Program-made: the position numbers and the translations under genes
The notes under the pieces: generated by a model
What the model saw: the letters and a program-made list of their open reading frames with translations, nothing else
The model's database searches: none
Told to the model about the DNA's origin: nothing
Shown: in pieces, positions 1 through 8,646 of the stretch
Layout of the letters: every line of letters starts with the position of its first letter
Position numbering within the stretch: position 1 is the first letter of the stretch
DNA from: Janthinobacterium sp.
GTDB lineage: Bacteria; Pseudomonadota; Gammaproteobacteria; Burkholderiales; Burkholderiaceae_D
Direction: 5' to 3'
Length of the DNA: 64,000 nucleotides
Assembly (NCBI RefSeq): GCF_009923995.1
Contig: NZ_RFSK01000016.1
Coordinates: 1 to 64,000 of the forward strand

Positions 1-1
1 C

Positions 2-706
2 CTGTGCCTGGCGGGCGCGGCCTTCGGCGGCGCCTGGCTGCTGCGCGGCAGTCCTTTCTTGCCGGACTGGAGCGCCGACCTGCATACGGCCACGGCCACG
101 CGGGGCCGCTTTGCGCTGGCCGATGGCAGCGTGCTGACCCTGGACGCCCGCTCCTCGGCCGACACGGATGTCGGCCATGGACACCGGCAAGCCACCTTGC
201 GCCAGGGCCAGCTGCTGGCGCGCGTGGCGGAGGGGCCTGCTCCTTTCTTGCTGCGCAGCAAGCACGGCACGGTGGCGGCGCAGGGCGGCGCGCTGATGCT
301 GCGGCGCGAAGAACGGGGCACCGTGGCGCTGGCCGTGCACGGCGACGTGGAAGTGCGCCCCGCCGGCAACGGCTTGGCGCGCGTGCTGCGCCAGGGCCAG
401 TCGGCGCATTTCGACGGGGAGCGCCTGCGCATGCTGCCGGAGCTGGCGGCAAGCCAGGCGACGGCGTGGGAGCAGGGCATGCTGGTGGCCGTCGACCAGC
501 CGCTGGGCGACCTCGTGGCCGCCTTGCGGCCCTACCGCCGCGGCTACCTCGACATCACGCCGGCCGCCGCCGCGCTGCGCGTGTCCGGCAATTATTCGCT
601 CGACGACAGCGGCGCCACCCTGCTGGCGCTGGCGGAAACCCTGCCGGTCACCTTGCGGCAAGGTCCCGGCGGCTGGTGGTCCGGCATTGATCTGAAACAC
701 AGCTGA
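2..706 (+). CDS. fecR: FecR-family anti-sigma/signal transducer, 5' truncated by window edge
   Basis: This is the C-terminal part of a FecR-type sigma regulator; its start lies left of the window. In-frame coding runs from base 2 and begins with a hydrophobic Gly/Ala/Leu stretch that is the end of the single inner-membrane helix. The periplasmic FecR domain follows (ALADGSVLTLDARSSA is a typical FecR strand) and a C-terminal receptor-signalling region ends at the TGA. FecR proteins relay the state of an outer-membrane receptor to an ECF sigma factor. The receptor gene begins 93 bases downstream on the same strand, as in fecIRA-type modules; the cognate fecI is presumably just outside the window. 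Family identification is firm; the ligand is unknown. Confidence 0.88.
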   Translation: MCLAGAAFGGAWLLRGSPFLPDWSADLHTATATRGRFALADGSVLTLDARSSADTDVGHGHRQATLRQGQLLARVAEGPAPFLLRSKHGTVAAQGGALMLRREERGTVALAVHGDVEVRPAGNGLARVLRQGQSAHFDGERLRMLPELAASQATAWEQGMLVAVDQPLGDLVAALRPYRRGYLDITPAAAALRVSGNYSLDDSGATLLALAETLPVTLRQGPGGWWSGIDLKHS

Positions 707-799
707 TTTATTTTGCGCCGGCACTGTCACTTTTGGCGCGCCGCGGCTCATACCTGGTGTAGCACCACTTTTCCTTCACCACCAAGATAGAGTCCCAGC

Positions 800-3169
800 A
801 TGCCACCATTGTCGATGCGCCAGATTCCCCTGGCTGTACTGTTCCTTTCCTGCGCCGCGCCCGCCGTCCTGGCGCAGACGCCCTCCGTGCAAACCGCGCC
901 TGCCACCATGCGCTACGACGTGCCCGTTCAGCCGTTGAACGCGAGCCTGATTGCGATTGCCAGCCGTGGCGGCGTGCGCATATCCATCGATGCGGAACTG
1001 GCGCGCGGCGTCAGCGCCGCCCCCGTACAGGGCGATTTCACGGCGGAACAGGCGCTGCGCCGCGCCTTGCAGGGCACGCAGCTGGCCTTGCTGAAGACGG
1101 ACAGCGGCGTGTATACCGTGCAACGCGCAGTGCAGGCGGCTTCCCCGCCCGAGGCCACCATGCCGGAAGTGCTGATCACCACCAATTACCTGGGCCAGGT
1201 GACGGAAGACACGGGGTCCTACACGACGGGCGCCGTCAGCACGGCCAACCGCCTGGTGCTGTCGCCGCGCGAAACGCCGCATGCGATCAGCGTCGTCACG
1301 CGCCAGCAGATGGACGATTTCGGCCTGGTGCAGCTGAGCGAAGTGCTGAACCATACGCCGGGCGTGTACGTGCAGCACATCGACAGCGAACGCACGATCT
1401 ATTATGCGCGCGGCTTTTCGCTCGACAATTTCAGCTATGACAGCTTGCCGTGGACGCGCGACGCGTCCCTGAACCTGGGCGAATCGCTGGCCAATATGGA
1501 CCTGTACGACCGGGTCGAAGTGCTGAAGGGCGCGAACGCGCTGATGAGCGGCGCCGGCACGCCGGGCGCCACCGTCAACCTGATCCGCAAGAAACCCACG
1601 CGCGAACTGCGCGCGCTGGCCGACCTGTCGGCGGGATCGTGGAGCAATTACCGCGGCATGGTCGACGTGGGCGGCCCCTTGAACGACAGCGGCAGCGTGC
1701 GCGCGCGCGCCGTGGCTTCGTACCAGGACAAGCACTCGTTCGTCGACCGCTACCAGCGTCGTTCGGAACTCGCGTACGGCACCGTGGAAGCGGATCTGTC
1801 GCCGCGCACCCTGCTGACCGTGGGCGCCGACTACCAGCACACGGTGCCGCGCAACAGCGACTGGGGCGGCGCGCCCCTGTTCGACGCGGACGGCAAGCGT
1901 TTCACCATGCCCCGTTCGTTCAACGGCGCGCCCACCTGGAGCACGCAGCAGACGGAAGCCAAGTCCGTCTTCGCCTCGCTCGAGCACAGTTTCGACAACG
2001 GCTGGCTGGCCAATCTGCGCCTGATCCACCAGGCCAACGCCCTGTACGCGCCCGTCGCCTACCTCGACAGCTTCCCGAAGGCCGATGGCAGCGGCACCGC
2101 CGTCACGGCGCGCCAGTACAACAGCGACGCCACCAGCAATGGCCTGGACGTGTATGCGAAAGGGCCGTTCACCTTGCTGGGCCGCACGCATGAACTGGTG
2201 GTGGGCGCGAACGCCTACCGCAAGCAGTCGGACGACGTCTTCAGCCCGTATTCCTTCATCACGGTCGATAATATCTATACCTACCGGGGCGAGGTGCCGG
2301 AGCCGCAGTGGGTGCTGGACACGGCGCGCGAAGTCATCCGCCAGAAGGCCGTGTATGCGACGGGCCGCTTCTCGCTGCCGCAAGGCGTGCACGTGATCCT
2401 CGGCGGGCGTCTGTCCTCGTACGAGAACCCCACGGCCGACATCGACGAATCGTCGATCTTCACGCCGTACGCGGGCCTGACGTGGGATTTCGCGCCCGAC
2501 CTGACGGCGTTTGCCAGCTACAGCGACATCTTCAGCCCGCAAAACTGCCGTGACGTGAACAACCGGACGCTGGACCCCGTGCTGGGCAAGAATATCGAGG
2601 CGGGCGTGAAGGGCGTGTTCCTGAACGGCCGCCTGAATGCCAGCGCGGCCGCCTTCGAGGTGCGTCAGGATAACTATGCCGAATCGGTCGACGAGGTCAA
2701 CAGGGTGACGGGCATGGATGCCTACCGCGCCATCGACGGCGTGCGCTCGCGCGGCGTGGAGCTGGAAGTGTCGGGCCAGCTGATGCCGGGCTGGCAGCTG
2801 CAGGCCGGCTACACGCACAAGGTGGCGCGCGACGCCAGCGGCAAGGTCAATACCCTGGCGCCGGAAGACCAGCTGAGCCTGTACAGCACGTGGCAGCCCA
2901 TGCCGCGCCTGATGGTGGGCGCCGGCGCCCGCTGGCAATCGCGCACCTGGCAGCAAACCCGGGCCGTGCGCGGCGGCCTGACCACCGTGCACCAGGGTTC
3001 CTACGCCGTGGTCGACGCCATGGCGCGCTACCAGATCTCCGACCGCCTGGCCTTGTCCCTCAACTTCAACAACCTGACGGACCGCAGCTATTACGGCATC
3101 AGCACGGGCCGCCGCGTCAGCTACGGCGACCCGCGCAATGCGATGCTGAGTTTGAACTACCGCTACTGA
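800..3169 (+). CDS. TonB-dependent siderophore receptor with STN signalling domain
   Basis: This 789-residue outer-membrane receptor imports a ferric siderophore with TonB energy. A signal peptide of about 25 residues ends at VLAQ. An STN domain follows (about 35-105, VQPLNASLIAIASRGGVRIS), the part that contacts FecR in transducing receptors. Next come a plug domain (about 135-260, with RETPHAISVVTRQQMDDF and RVEVLKGANALMSG) and a beta-barrel ending in an aromatic-rich C-terminus (LSLNYRY), as outer-membrane porins and receptors do. The plug signature matches the FhuE/FoxA/FpvA group. It follows a fecR gene, so it is likely a signalling receptor under its own ECF sigma. An internal ATG at 815 is an alternative start; neither has a strong ribosome-binding site. 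Specificity is not determinable from sequence. Confidence 0.9.
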   Translation: MPPLSMRQIPLAVLFLSCAAPAVLAQTPSVQTAPATMRYDVPVQPLNASLIAIASRGGVRISIDAELARGVSAAPVQGDFTAEQALRRALQGTQLALLKTDSGVYTVQRAVQAASPPEATMPEVLITTNYLGQVTEDTGSYTTGAVSTANRLVLSPRETPHAISVVTRQQMDDFGLVQLSEVLNHTPGVYVQHIDSERTIYYARGFSLDNFSYDSLPWTRDASLNLGESLANMDLYDRVEVLKGANALMSGAGTPGATVNLIRKKPTRELRALADLSAGSWSNYRGMVDVGGPLNDSGSVRARAVASYQDKHSFVDRYQRRSELAYGTVEADLSPRTLLTVGADYQHTVPRNSDWGGAPLFDADGKRFTMPRSFNGAPTWSTQQTEAKSVFASLEHSFDNGWLANLRLIHQANALYAPVAYLDSFPKADGSGTAVTARQYNSDATSNGLDVYAKGPFTLLGRTHELVVGANAYRKQSDDVFSPYSFITVDNIYTYRGEVPEPQWVLDTAREVIRQKAVYATGRFSLPQGVHVILGGRLSSYENPTADIDESSIFTPYAGLTWDFAPDLTAFASYSDIFSPQNCRDVNNRTLDPVLGKNIEAGVKGVFLNGRLNASAAAFEVRQDNYAESVDEVNRVTGMDAYRAIDGVRSRGVELEVSGQLMPGWQLQAGYTHKVARDASGKVNTLAPEDQLSLYSTWQPMPRLMVGAGARWQSRTWQQTRAVRGGLTTVHQGSYAVVDAMARYQISDRLALSLNFNNLTDRSYYGISTGRRVSYGDPRNAMLSLNYRY

Positions 3170-3185
3170 TTGATCCTGATGTCGC

Positions 3186-3214
3186 GCAAACCGGGCGCTG
3201 GACACCCGGTTTGC
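3186..3214. terminator. Bidirectional hairpin between convergent receptor genes
   Basis: Arms GCAAACCGGG (3186-3195) and CCCGGTTTGC (3205-3214) pair perfectly over 10 bp with a 9-nt loop. The hairpin sits midway in the 52-base gap between two convergent receptor genes, so it probably ends transcripts from both sides. There is no long T-run, so a partly Rho-assisted mode is possible. Confidence 0.7.
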
Positions 3215-3221
3215 ATGGCCG

Positions 3222-5618
3222 TCAGAAGCGGTACGTCAAGGTTCCCCGCACGCTGCGCGGCATGCCGTACGTGCCTTGTGCGTAGGTATTGATGTTGATG
3301 TACTTCCTGTCCAGCGCGTTTTCCACGTTGAACTGGGCCAGCAGCTGGCGCGACAGCTGCCAGGTGGCCATCAGGCTCACCGTGGCGTAGGCTGGCTGCG
3401 TCACGCGCTCCGTGCCGCGCGGGCCTTCGCCGTCATAATAGAACTTGCTTTGCCAGTTGACGCCGCCGCCCACGGTGATGTCCTGGCGCGCTTTCCACGT
3501 GGTGAACAGGCGCGCCGTCGAGCGGGGCGACAGGGTGTTGATGTCCTGCTGCTCGCGGTCTTTGGCGCGGAAGTGGCTGGCGCTGGCCGTCACGTTCCAG
3601 CCCGGCGCCAGGCGGCCCGACAGTTCCCCCTCGATGCCGCGGCTGGTGGCGCCGCGCGCCGCATAGTACGCTTGCGTGGTGGTGCCGGGAATGTTGTGGG
3701 CGCCGTCCGGCTGGGCCAGCTTGTCCTGCTGGATCGAGAAGATGCCGACGGCGCCGTTCAATTGTCCGCCTGGCAACTCACCTTTCAAGCCGATTTCCAT
3801 GCTTTTCCCCGTCAGCGGGTCCAGCCAGGCGCCCGTGCGGTCCTGGTTTTCCTGCGGGCGGAAGATGTCCGTGTAACTGGCATACGCCGAATACGTGTCG
3901 TTTAGGTCCACCACCACGCCCGCGTAGGGTACGAACTTGCTCTTGGCAAAGGTGAAGCGGGCGCTGCCGTCATAGCCGATGCGGTCCTTGTCCCAGCGGC
4001 TCAGGCGCCCGCCGAGTATCAGCTTGGTGCTGTCGGCCAGGTTCAGGCGCGCCGCGCCGTAGGCGCCATATTGCTTGGTCGTGTATCGTTCCGACAGCAC
4101 GGGTTCGCCCCAGGCCGGCTGCGGGTAGCTGCCATCCCAGGCGAGGAAGTTGCCGATCGGTTCAGGGTCGAGCGCTTCCTTGACCTTGAATTCGGCGTGC
4201 TGCACCGTGTAGCTGGCGCCGACGATGACTTCATGCTGGCGTCCGCCCAGGCTGAACGGTCCCGAGATTTTCATATCCGCGCTGCTCTGGTCGCGCGCGC
4301 CGATGTAGCGGTTCGGGTAGCCCAGCATGCCCAGGCCCGTGACCTTGTCCGGCCATTCGGCCAGGAACACCAGCGGCGTGTCTTCCGTGTGCCGGCTGTA
4401 CATGGCTTGCGCCTGCGCCTTCCAGCCCTGGCCCAGCGCGTGTTCCACGGTGGCGTGCACGTTGGTCTGCTGCGTGGCCCAGGCGGCCCAGCGGGGCGCC
4501 GTCGTGACGGAACGGTCGAAATCCGTGCGCGTGCCGTCGCTGTACCACAGGGGGAAGCCGCCCCAGTTGCTGCCTTTCGGGTCGTTCTTCTGGTAGCTGG
4601 CGCCCAGCGTGGCCACGGTGCCGGGCGCCAGGTCCGCCTCGACGGTGGCGTAGACGAGCTGGCGCTGGTTCGCATAGCCATTGGTAAACGACTTGCGGTC
4701 CTGCCAGGCGCCCGCCACGCGGCCGCGCACGGAGCCGTCCTCGTTCAGCGGGGCGGCCAGGTCGGCCGTGCCCCGGTAGTCGCTCCACGAGCCCGCCGCC
4801 AGCGACAGCTGGCCCTCGAATTGTCTGGCGCTGGCCCGCTTGCGCACCAGGTTGATCGAGGCGGACGGGTAGCCTGCGCCCGTCAGCAAGCCCGTGGCGC
4901 CCCGCGTCACTTCCACCCTGTCGTAGAGCAGCGAATCCATTTCCGATTCGCCGCCCGAATACTGCACCTTGTAGGTGGTGGGCACGCCGTCGTACTGGAA
5001 ATTGTCGACGTCGAAGCCGCGCGCGGAAAACGTGCTGCGTTCCGTGTCGAACTGGTTGACGGCGATGCCGGGCGTGTTGCGCAGCACGTCGCGCACCGTC
5101 AGCAAGTCCTGGTCGTCCATGCGCTGGCGCGTGATGACGCTGACCGATTGCGGCGTCTCGCGCAGGGCCAGCAGCAGGCCCGTGGCGCTGGCCGTGGCCG
5201 GCGTCGTGTACGAGCCCGTGCCGTCCGTGGCGGGGCTGCGCTCCGCCGTGGCGCGCACGGCGATGCCGGGCAGGGTGGCCGCGTCGGCGGCGGACGGCAG
5301 CTTGCGCACGGCGTAGTGGCCGCCGCCCTGGTCGATGGCGACGAGGCCGCTGCCATCGAGCAGGCGGGCAAAGCCGTCGGCCACCTGGTAGCTGCCGTTC
5401 AAGCCGCGGCTGTGCAAGTTCGCGTACAGGCTGGCGGCGCCGGAAATGCTGACGCCCGCCTCGGCTGCAAACGCGGACAGGGCCGTGCTGAGGGGGCCGG
5501 GCGCCACCTGGTAGTGGCGCGCGGGCGCTTCCTGGTGCTGCTGGGCGAATGCGGGCGCGGCCAGGGCCAGGCTGCCCAGCAGGGCCAGGGTCATGCGGGT
5601 GTTGCGGTAATGCTTCAT
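3222..5618 (-). CDS. TonB-dependent siderophore receptor with STN domain (FhuE/FoxA-like)
   Basis: This 798-residue ferric-siderophore receptor has a signal peptide (LALLGSLALAAPAFAQQ), an STN domain (about 40-110), a plug with RETPQSVSVITRQRMDDQDL and RVEVTRGATGLLTGAG, and a barrel ending LTYRF. The start at 5618 is chosen because GAAGGGA lies 8 bases upstream and a signal peptide follows at once; open frame further upstream is antisense to fecR and not coding. An in-frame ATG at 5639 is possible but lacks that spacing. It is the last gene of a fecI-fecR-receptor module and overall resembles the receptor at 41030. The STN domain implies it both transports and signals through the adjacent FecR. 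The likely substrate is a hydroxamate-type siderophore, by similarity only. Confidence 0.9.
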   Translation of the reverse strand: MKHYRNTRMTLALLGSLALAAPAFAQQHQEAPARHYQVAPGPLSTALSAFAAEAGVSISGAASLYANLHSRGLNGSYQVADGFARLLDGSGLVAIDQGGGHYAVRKLPSAADAATLPGIAVRATAERSPATDGTGSYTTPATASATGLLLALRETPQSVSVITRQRMDDQDLLTVRDVLRNTPGIAVNQFDTERSTFSARGFDVDNFQYDGVPTTYKVQYSGGESEMDSLLYDRVEVTRGATGLLTGAGYPSASINLVRKRASARQFEGQLSLAAGSWSDYRGTADLAAPLNEDGSVRGRVAGAWQDRKSFTNGYANQRQLVYATVEADLAPGTVATLGASYQKNDPKGSNWGGFPLWYSDGTRTDFDRSVTTAPRWAAWATQQTNVHATVEHALGQGWKAQAQAMYSRHTEDTPLVFLAEWPDKVTGLGMLGYPNRYIGARDQSSADMKISGPFSLGGRQHEVIVGASYTVQHAEFKVKEALDPEPIGNFLAWDGSYPQPAWGEPVLSERYTTKQYGAYGAARLNLADSTKLILGGRLSRWDKDRIGYDGSARFTFAKSKFVPYAGVVVDLNDTYSAYASYTDIFRPQENQDRTGAWLDPLTGKSMEIGLKGELPGGQLNGAVGIFSIQQDKLAQPDGAHNIPGTTTQAYYAARGATSRGIEGELSGRLAPGWNVTASASHFRAKDREQQDINTLSPRSTARLFTTWKARQDITVGGGVNWQSKFYYDGEGPRGTERVTQPAYATVSLMATWQLSRQLLAQFNVENALDRKYININTYAQGTYGMPRSVRGTLTYRF

Positions 5619-5701
5619 TGCGTGTTTCCCTTCGTTCATGTGTTGGTCCTGTGTGGATTGACGGGGCACATGCGGGAAAGGGACATTCTTTTCAGAAATT
5701 C

Positions 5702-6670
5702 TTATGCCGCTTCGACGGCAATCCACCAGCGGCTGTGGCGCCGCACGCGGATGGGCAGCGACGCTTGCAGCAGGTCCAGCAGCGCATCCGTGTCGCGCAG
5801 CTGGTACACGCCCGACACGCCCAGCCGCGCGACGGCCGGATCGCAGCGCACGACGCCGTGGCGGTAGCGGGCCAGCTGCGCCAGCACGTCGGCCAGCGGC
5901 GTGGCGTCCGCGTACAGCAAGCCCTTGAGCCAGGCCGCTGCGTGCGGCGCCAGCGGCTGCGGCGCGCCGGTGCCCGTGCCGTCGAAGCTGGCCTGCCAGC
6001 CCGCCTGCAGGATGACGGGGTGGCCGTCGGCGGGCCGCACTTCCACGGCGCCCTGCGCCACGGCCACGTGGGTGCGCGCGTCCAGCAAGCTGTCCTCCTG
6101 GCGCACCGTGAAGCGCGTGCCGAGGGCGCGGATGCTGCCATTGCTGGTGCGCACGACGAAGGGGCGCTGGCGCGCATCGGGGCGGGTCGCCACGTGGATC
6201 TCGCCGGCGCGCAGCCGGACCAGGCGCAGCGCGTCGCTGAAAACGATATCGGCGGCGCTGGCCGTGTTCAGGCTGAGTTCGCTGCCATCGGCCAGGGCGA
6301 GGTGGCGGATTTCGCCCCTTGCCGTGCGCACGTCGGCCGTCCACTCCTGCCACGGTGCCGCCCTCAGCATGGCCCAGCCGGCCGGCCCGGCGACGATCAG
6401 CAGGGCCAGGGACTTCAGCATGGCGCGGCGCTGGGCGCCGGCCGGACGGTCCAGTACGGGCATGGACAGGCTCGTGGCCAGCGGCGGGGGCAGCATGCCG
6501 AAGCTGCGGCAGACGTGCTCGGCGCGCTGCCACGCCGTTTCATGGTGCGGGTGGGCGGCGCGCCAGCGGGCCAGCGCCTGCCGCGCGGCATCGTCGAGTT
6601 CGCCGCCTTGCAGGCGCACCATCCAGCGTGCCGCTTCGCGCGCGGCGCGCGCATCGATGGCCGCGTTCAT
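5702..6670 (-). CDS. fecR: FecR-family anti-sigma/signal transducer
   Basis: This 322-residue inner-membrane regulator has an N-terminal cytoplasmic DUF4880-like region (AARWMVRLQGGELDDAARQA) that binds the sigma factor. One membrane helix follows near residues 85-102 (MLKSLALLIVAGPAGWAML), then the periplasmic FecR domain (RHLALADGSELSLNTASAAD) and a C-terminal region that senses the STN domain of the receptor. Its ATG overlaps the stop codon of the upstream sigma gene (ATGA at 6667-6670), so the two are translationally coupled and made in matched amounts. The receptor gene follows 83 bases downstream. Its expected role is to hold the ECF sigma inactive, or activate it, until the receptor is loaded. 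Confidence 0.92.
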   Translation of the reverse strand: MNAAIDARAAREAARWMVRLQGGELDDAARQALARWRAAHPHHETAWQRAEHVCRSFGMLPPPLATSLSMPVLDRPAGAQRRAMLKSLALLIVAGPAGWAMLRAAPWQEWTADVRTARGEIRHLALADGSELSLNTASAADIVFSDALRLVRLRAGEIHVATRPDARQRPFVVRTSNGSIRALGTRFTVRQEDSLLDARTHVAVAQGAVEVRPADGHPVILQAGWQASFDGTGTGAPQPLAPHAAAWLKGLLYADATPLADVLAQLARYRHGVVRCDPAVARLGVSGVYQLRDTDALLDLLQASLPIRVRRHSRWWIAVEAA

Positions 6671-7227
6671 GCCGCCAGCAGTATGCATTGCGTCAGCGCC
6701 TGCACCATGTAGCGTTTCACCGTGCGCTCGCTGATGCTCAGGCGCGCGGCGATGGCGGCATAGCCCAGGCCTTCCAGCTGCGACAGCAGAAAGGCCGTGC
6801 GCACCTTCGCGCCCAGGCCGTCGAGCATGGCGTCGATGCGGTGCAGGGTTTCCAGGATCAGCAGGCGTTCCTCCGCCGACGGCGCGCTGGGCGGGGGCAG
6901 CTGTGCCATGGCGGCCAGCCACGCCTGCTCCAGCGACTGGCGCCGGTAATGGTCGATCAGCAGGCGCCGCGCCACGGTCGTCAGGTAGGCGCGCGGCTCG
7001 CGCAGGGTGAAGCGCCGTTCCTCCGGCGCGGCCAGCAGCTTGACGAAGGTATCCTGCGCCAGGTCGGCCGCGTGGTCCGTGCACGACAGCTTGCCGCGCA
7101 GCCAGCGCAGCAGCCACGGGTGGTGTTCGCCATACAGCTGGCTCATGGAAAACGGGCCTTCGGGCTCGGCGGCGGGGGCTAGGGCAAACGTCACGGCACA
7201 CTCCAGGTTGGCGCTGAAGTCCTCCAT
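6667..7227 (-). CDS. fecI: ECF RNA polymerase sigma factor, FecI family
   Basis: This 186-residue FecI-like sigma factor has region 2 around QLYGEHHPWLLRWLRGKL...AADLAQDTFVKLL and region 4 around LLSQLEGLGYAAIAARLSISERTVKRYMVQAL. It should direct RNA polymerase to the receptor promoter of its own module. The farther start at 7227 is reported, but the family usually begins just before the SQLYGEHH motif, so the ATG at 7146 (159 residues) may be the true start. The gene overlaps fecR by 4 bases. A Fur box lies 35-53 bases upstream, which predicts repression by iron-loaded Fur. Confidence 0.9.
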   Translation of the reverse strand: MEDFSANLECAVTFALAPAAEPEGPFSMSQLYGEHHPWLLRWLRGKLSCTDHAADLAQDTFVKLLAAPEERRFTLREPRAYLTTVARRLLIDHYRRQSLEQAWLAAMAQLPPPSAPSAEERLLILETLHRIDAMLDGLGAKVRTAFLLSQLEGLGYAAIAARLSISERTVKRYMVQALTQCILLAA

Positions 7228-7261
7228 GCCGCTGGGAGAGGGCGCGTGCAGGTCCTTCTTA

Positions 7262-7280
7262 AATGCGAATGGTTCTCATT
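7262..7280 (-). promoter_or_regulatory. Fur box upstream of fecI
   Basis: The 19-mer aatgcgaatggttctcatt (reverse strand AATGAGAACCATTCGCATT) is a good match to the GATAATGATAATCATTATC Fur consensus. It lies in the promoter region of the - strand fecI gene. Occupancy by Fur-Fe(II) would silence the fecI-fecR pair in iron-replete cells. Confidence 0.75.
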
Positions 7281-7328
7281 TTACATGGGCATGCCTGAAT
7301 GTCAATGTGCCGGCGGCCCCGGCTGGTC

Positions 7329-8519
7329 TCAGCTTCCCTGGCGCCGCTGGGCGTAGCTGCGGCAATGTTCCAGGTAGCCCGTCTCGTGGCTGGCGATGAG
7401 CTGCAGCACGCTGTTCCACAGCCAGGGCGGAATCGGGTTGCCATCGTGGCGGTCCGTCTGCAGTTCCTTGATCCAGTGCATGCCCGTGGACCAGTCCATC
7501 TGCCGCGCGTGCGCGCAGCCGACGACGTAGGCCAGGTAGCTGGCCGTGCTGGCCGCGTCTTCCACGCTCAGTTCGTCGATTTCCAGCTTCAGGTCTTGCG
7601 GCAGCAGTTCGCGCAAGAAGATGCCGCGCCCCAGGAAGCGCTGCGGCATGGTGCGTTCGCCCAGGGCGGGCGACAGGTGGCGCGCGCCGGCCACCACGCG
7701 CTTGGCGTTGTCGCGCGGCATGCTGGCATGCGCATAGCGCACGGAGGTCGCTTGCACGGCTTCCTTGATATCGATCAGGCAGTATTCGCCGTCGCCCAGT
7801 CCCAGCAGCACGGCATAGCGCAGCAGGCCCAGCGAACTGCAGCCCTTGACCCAGTAGGCCGCGTCGATGACTTCCAGTTTCACCTTCTTGCTGCGCGACT
7901 TCAGGCGCGTCACGAGGGCGCGCAGGTCGGACGAGGCGCACAGGGCGGCGATGGCTTTCTTTTCTTCCCTGGAAATGGGCCAGAAGTTGCGCCCCATGGG
8001 AATGATGGGCCGGGTTTCCAGGAAGCGCTCCTCGGCCAGCTCCTTCCACGAGCGCTGCACGGCGCCGCGCAAGGCCGAGCGCACGACGGCGGGGCGGGGC
8101 AGGGCCAGCTGCAATTCGCCGGGCAGGAAGGCAAAGGCATAGCCGTCGAGCAAGTGACGCAGCATGCTGGCCGTCACCACGCCGGGCAGGGACGAGCCGC
8201 GCGCGGCCGTCGCCAGGGACAGGGCCAGGCGCACCAGGTCGTGCGCGGGATTGCCGATCACGCTCTGGTCGAAGTCGCGGATCTGCATTTCCACGCTGCC
8301 GTCGGCACCGGCCAGCGGACCCAGGTTGCCCACGTGGCAGTCGCCGCAGATCCAGATGGGCGGGCCTTCGGGCAGGCTGTGGCCCGGCTGCGCCTGCAGC
8401 CAGTCATAGTATTGCGCCGTATTGCCGCGCACATAGGCATGGGGCGAGCGGGCCATTTTTTCATCGCGGCGGTCCAGCAGCAGCTGGCGGCGTTGATCGG
8501 GGGCGGGCAGTCTGGGCAA
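7329..8519 (-). CDS. DUF2252 domain protein
   Basis: This 396-residue protein is a full-length DUF2252 family member, with early RSPHAYVRGNTAQYYDWL and then IWICGDCHVGNLGPL and FDQSVIGNPAHDLVRLALSL. The GDxHxxN and D-F/D-x-S patterns resemble phosphotransferase (APH/HipA-like) loops, so a kinase-like fold is often suspected; no function is established. No signal peptide or membrane segment is seen, so it should be cytosolic. The start is TTG at 8519 with AAAGGA about 9 bases upstream; the next in-frame ATG (8456) would remove 21 residues before the conserved motif. It is read away from the divergent corA gene and separated from fecI by the Fur-box region, so it is probably a single-gene unit. 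Confidence 0.85.
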   Translation of the reverse strand: MPRLPAPDQRRQLLLDRRDEKMARSPHAYVRGNTAQYYDWLQAQPGHSLPEGPPIWICGDCHVGNLGPLAGADGSVEMQIRDFDQSVIGNPAHDLVRLALSLATAARGSSLPGVVTASMLRHLLDGYAFAFLPGELQLALPRPAVVRSALRGAVQRSWKELAEERFLETRPIIPMGRNFWPISREEKKAIAALCASSDLRALVTRLKSRSKKVKLEVIDAAYWVKGCSSLGLLRYAVLLGLGDGEYCLIDIKEAVQATSVRYAHASMPRDNAKRVVAGARHLSPALGERTMPQRFLGRGIFLRELLPQDLKLEIDELSVEDAASTASYLAYVVGCAHARQMDWSTGMHWIKELQTDRHDGNPIPPWLWNSVLQLIASHETGYLEHCRSYAQRRQGS

Positions 8520-8646
8520 GGTGCGGTCCTTTTGCTAAGTTTCCTCCATACTATGCCTGTATGCATTATTTTGCCGTGCAATGCTTAACAGAGCGACAAC
8601 TTCGTCTGGAATAAGCTGTCACTATTATTTATTTTTGGAAATCAAC

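Noticed and set aside
776-3205. An 809-codon open frame antisense to the first siderophore receptor
   Set aside because: Long antisense frames are expected at this GC content; the product is Arg/His/Val-rich with no domain, and the + strand protein has full receptor motifs.
5619-6533. Upstream extension of the siderophore receptor at 3222
   Set aside because: The extension overlaps fecR in another frame; the signal peptide and ribosome-binding site fix the start at 5618.
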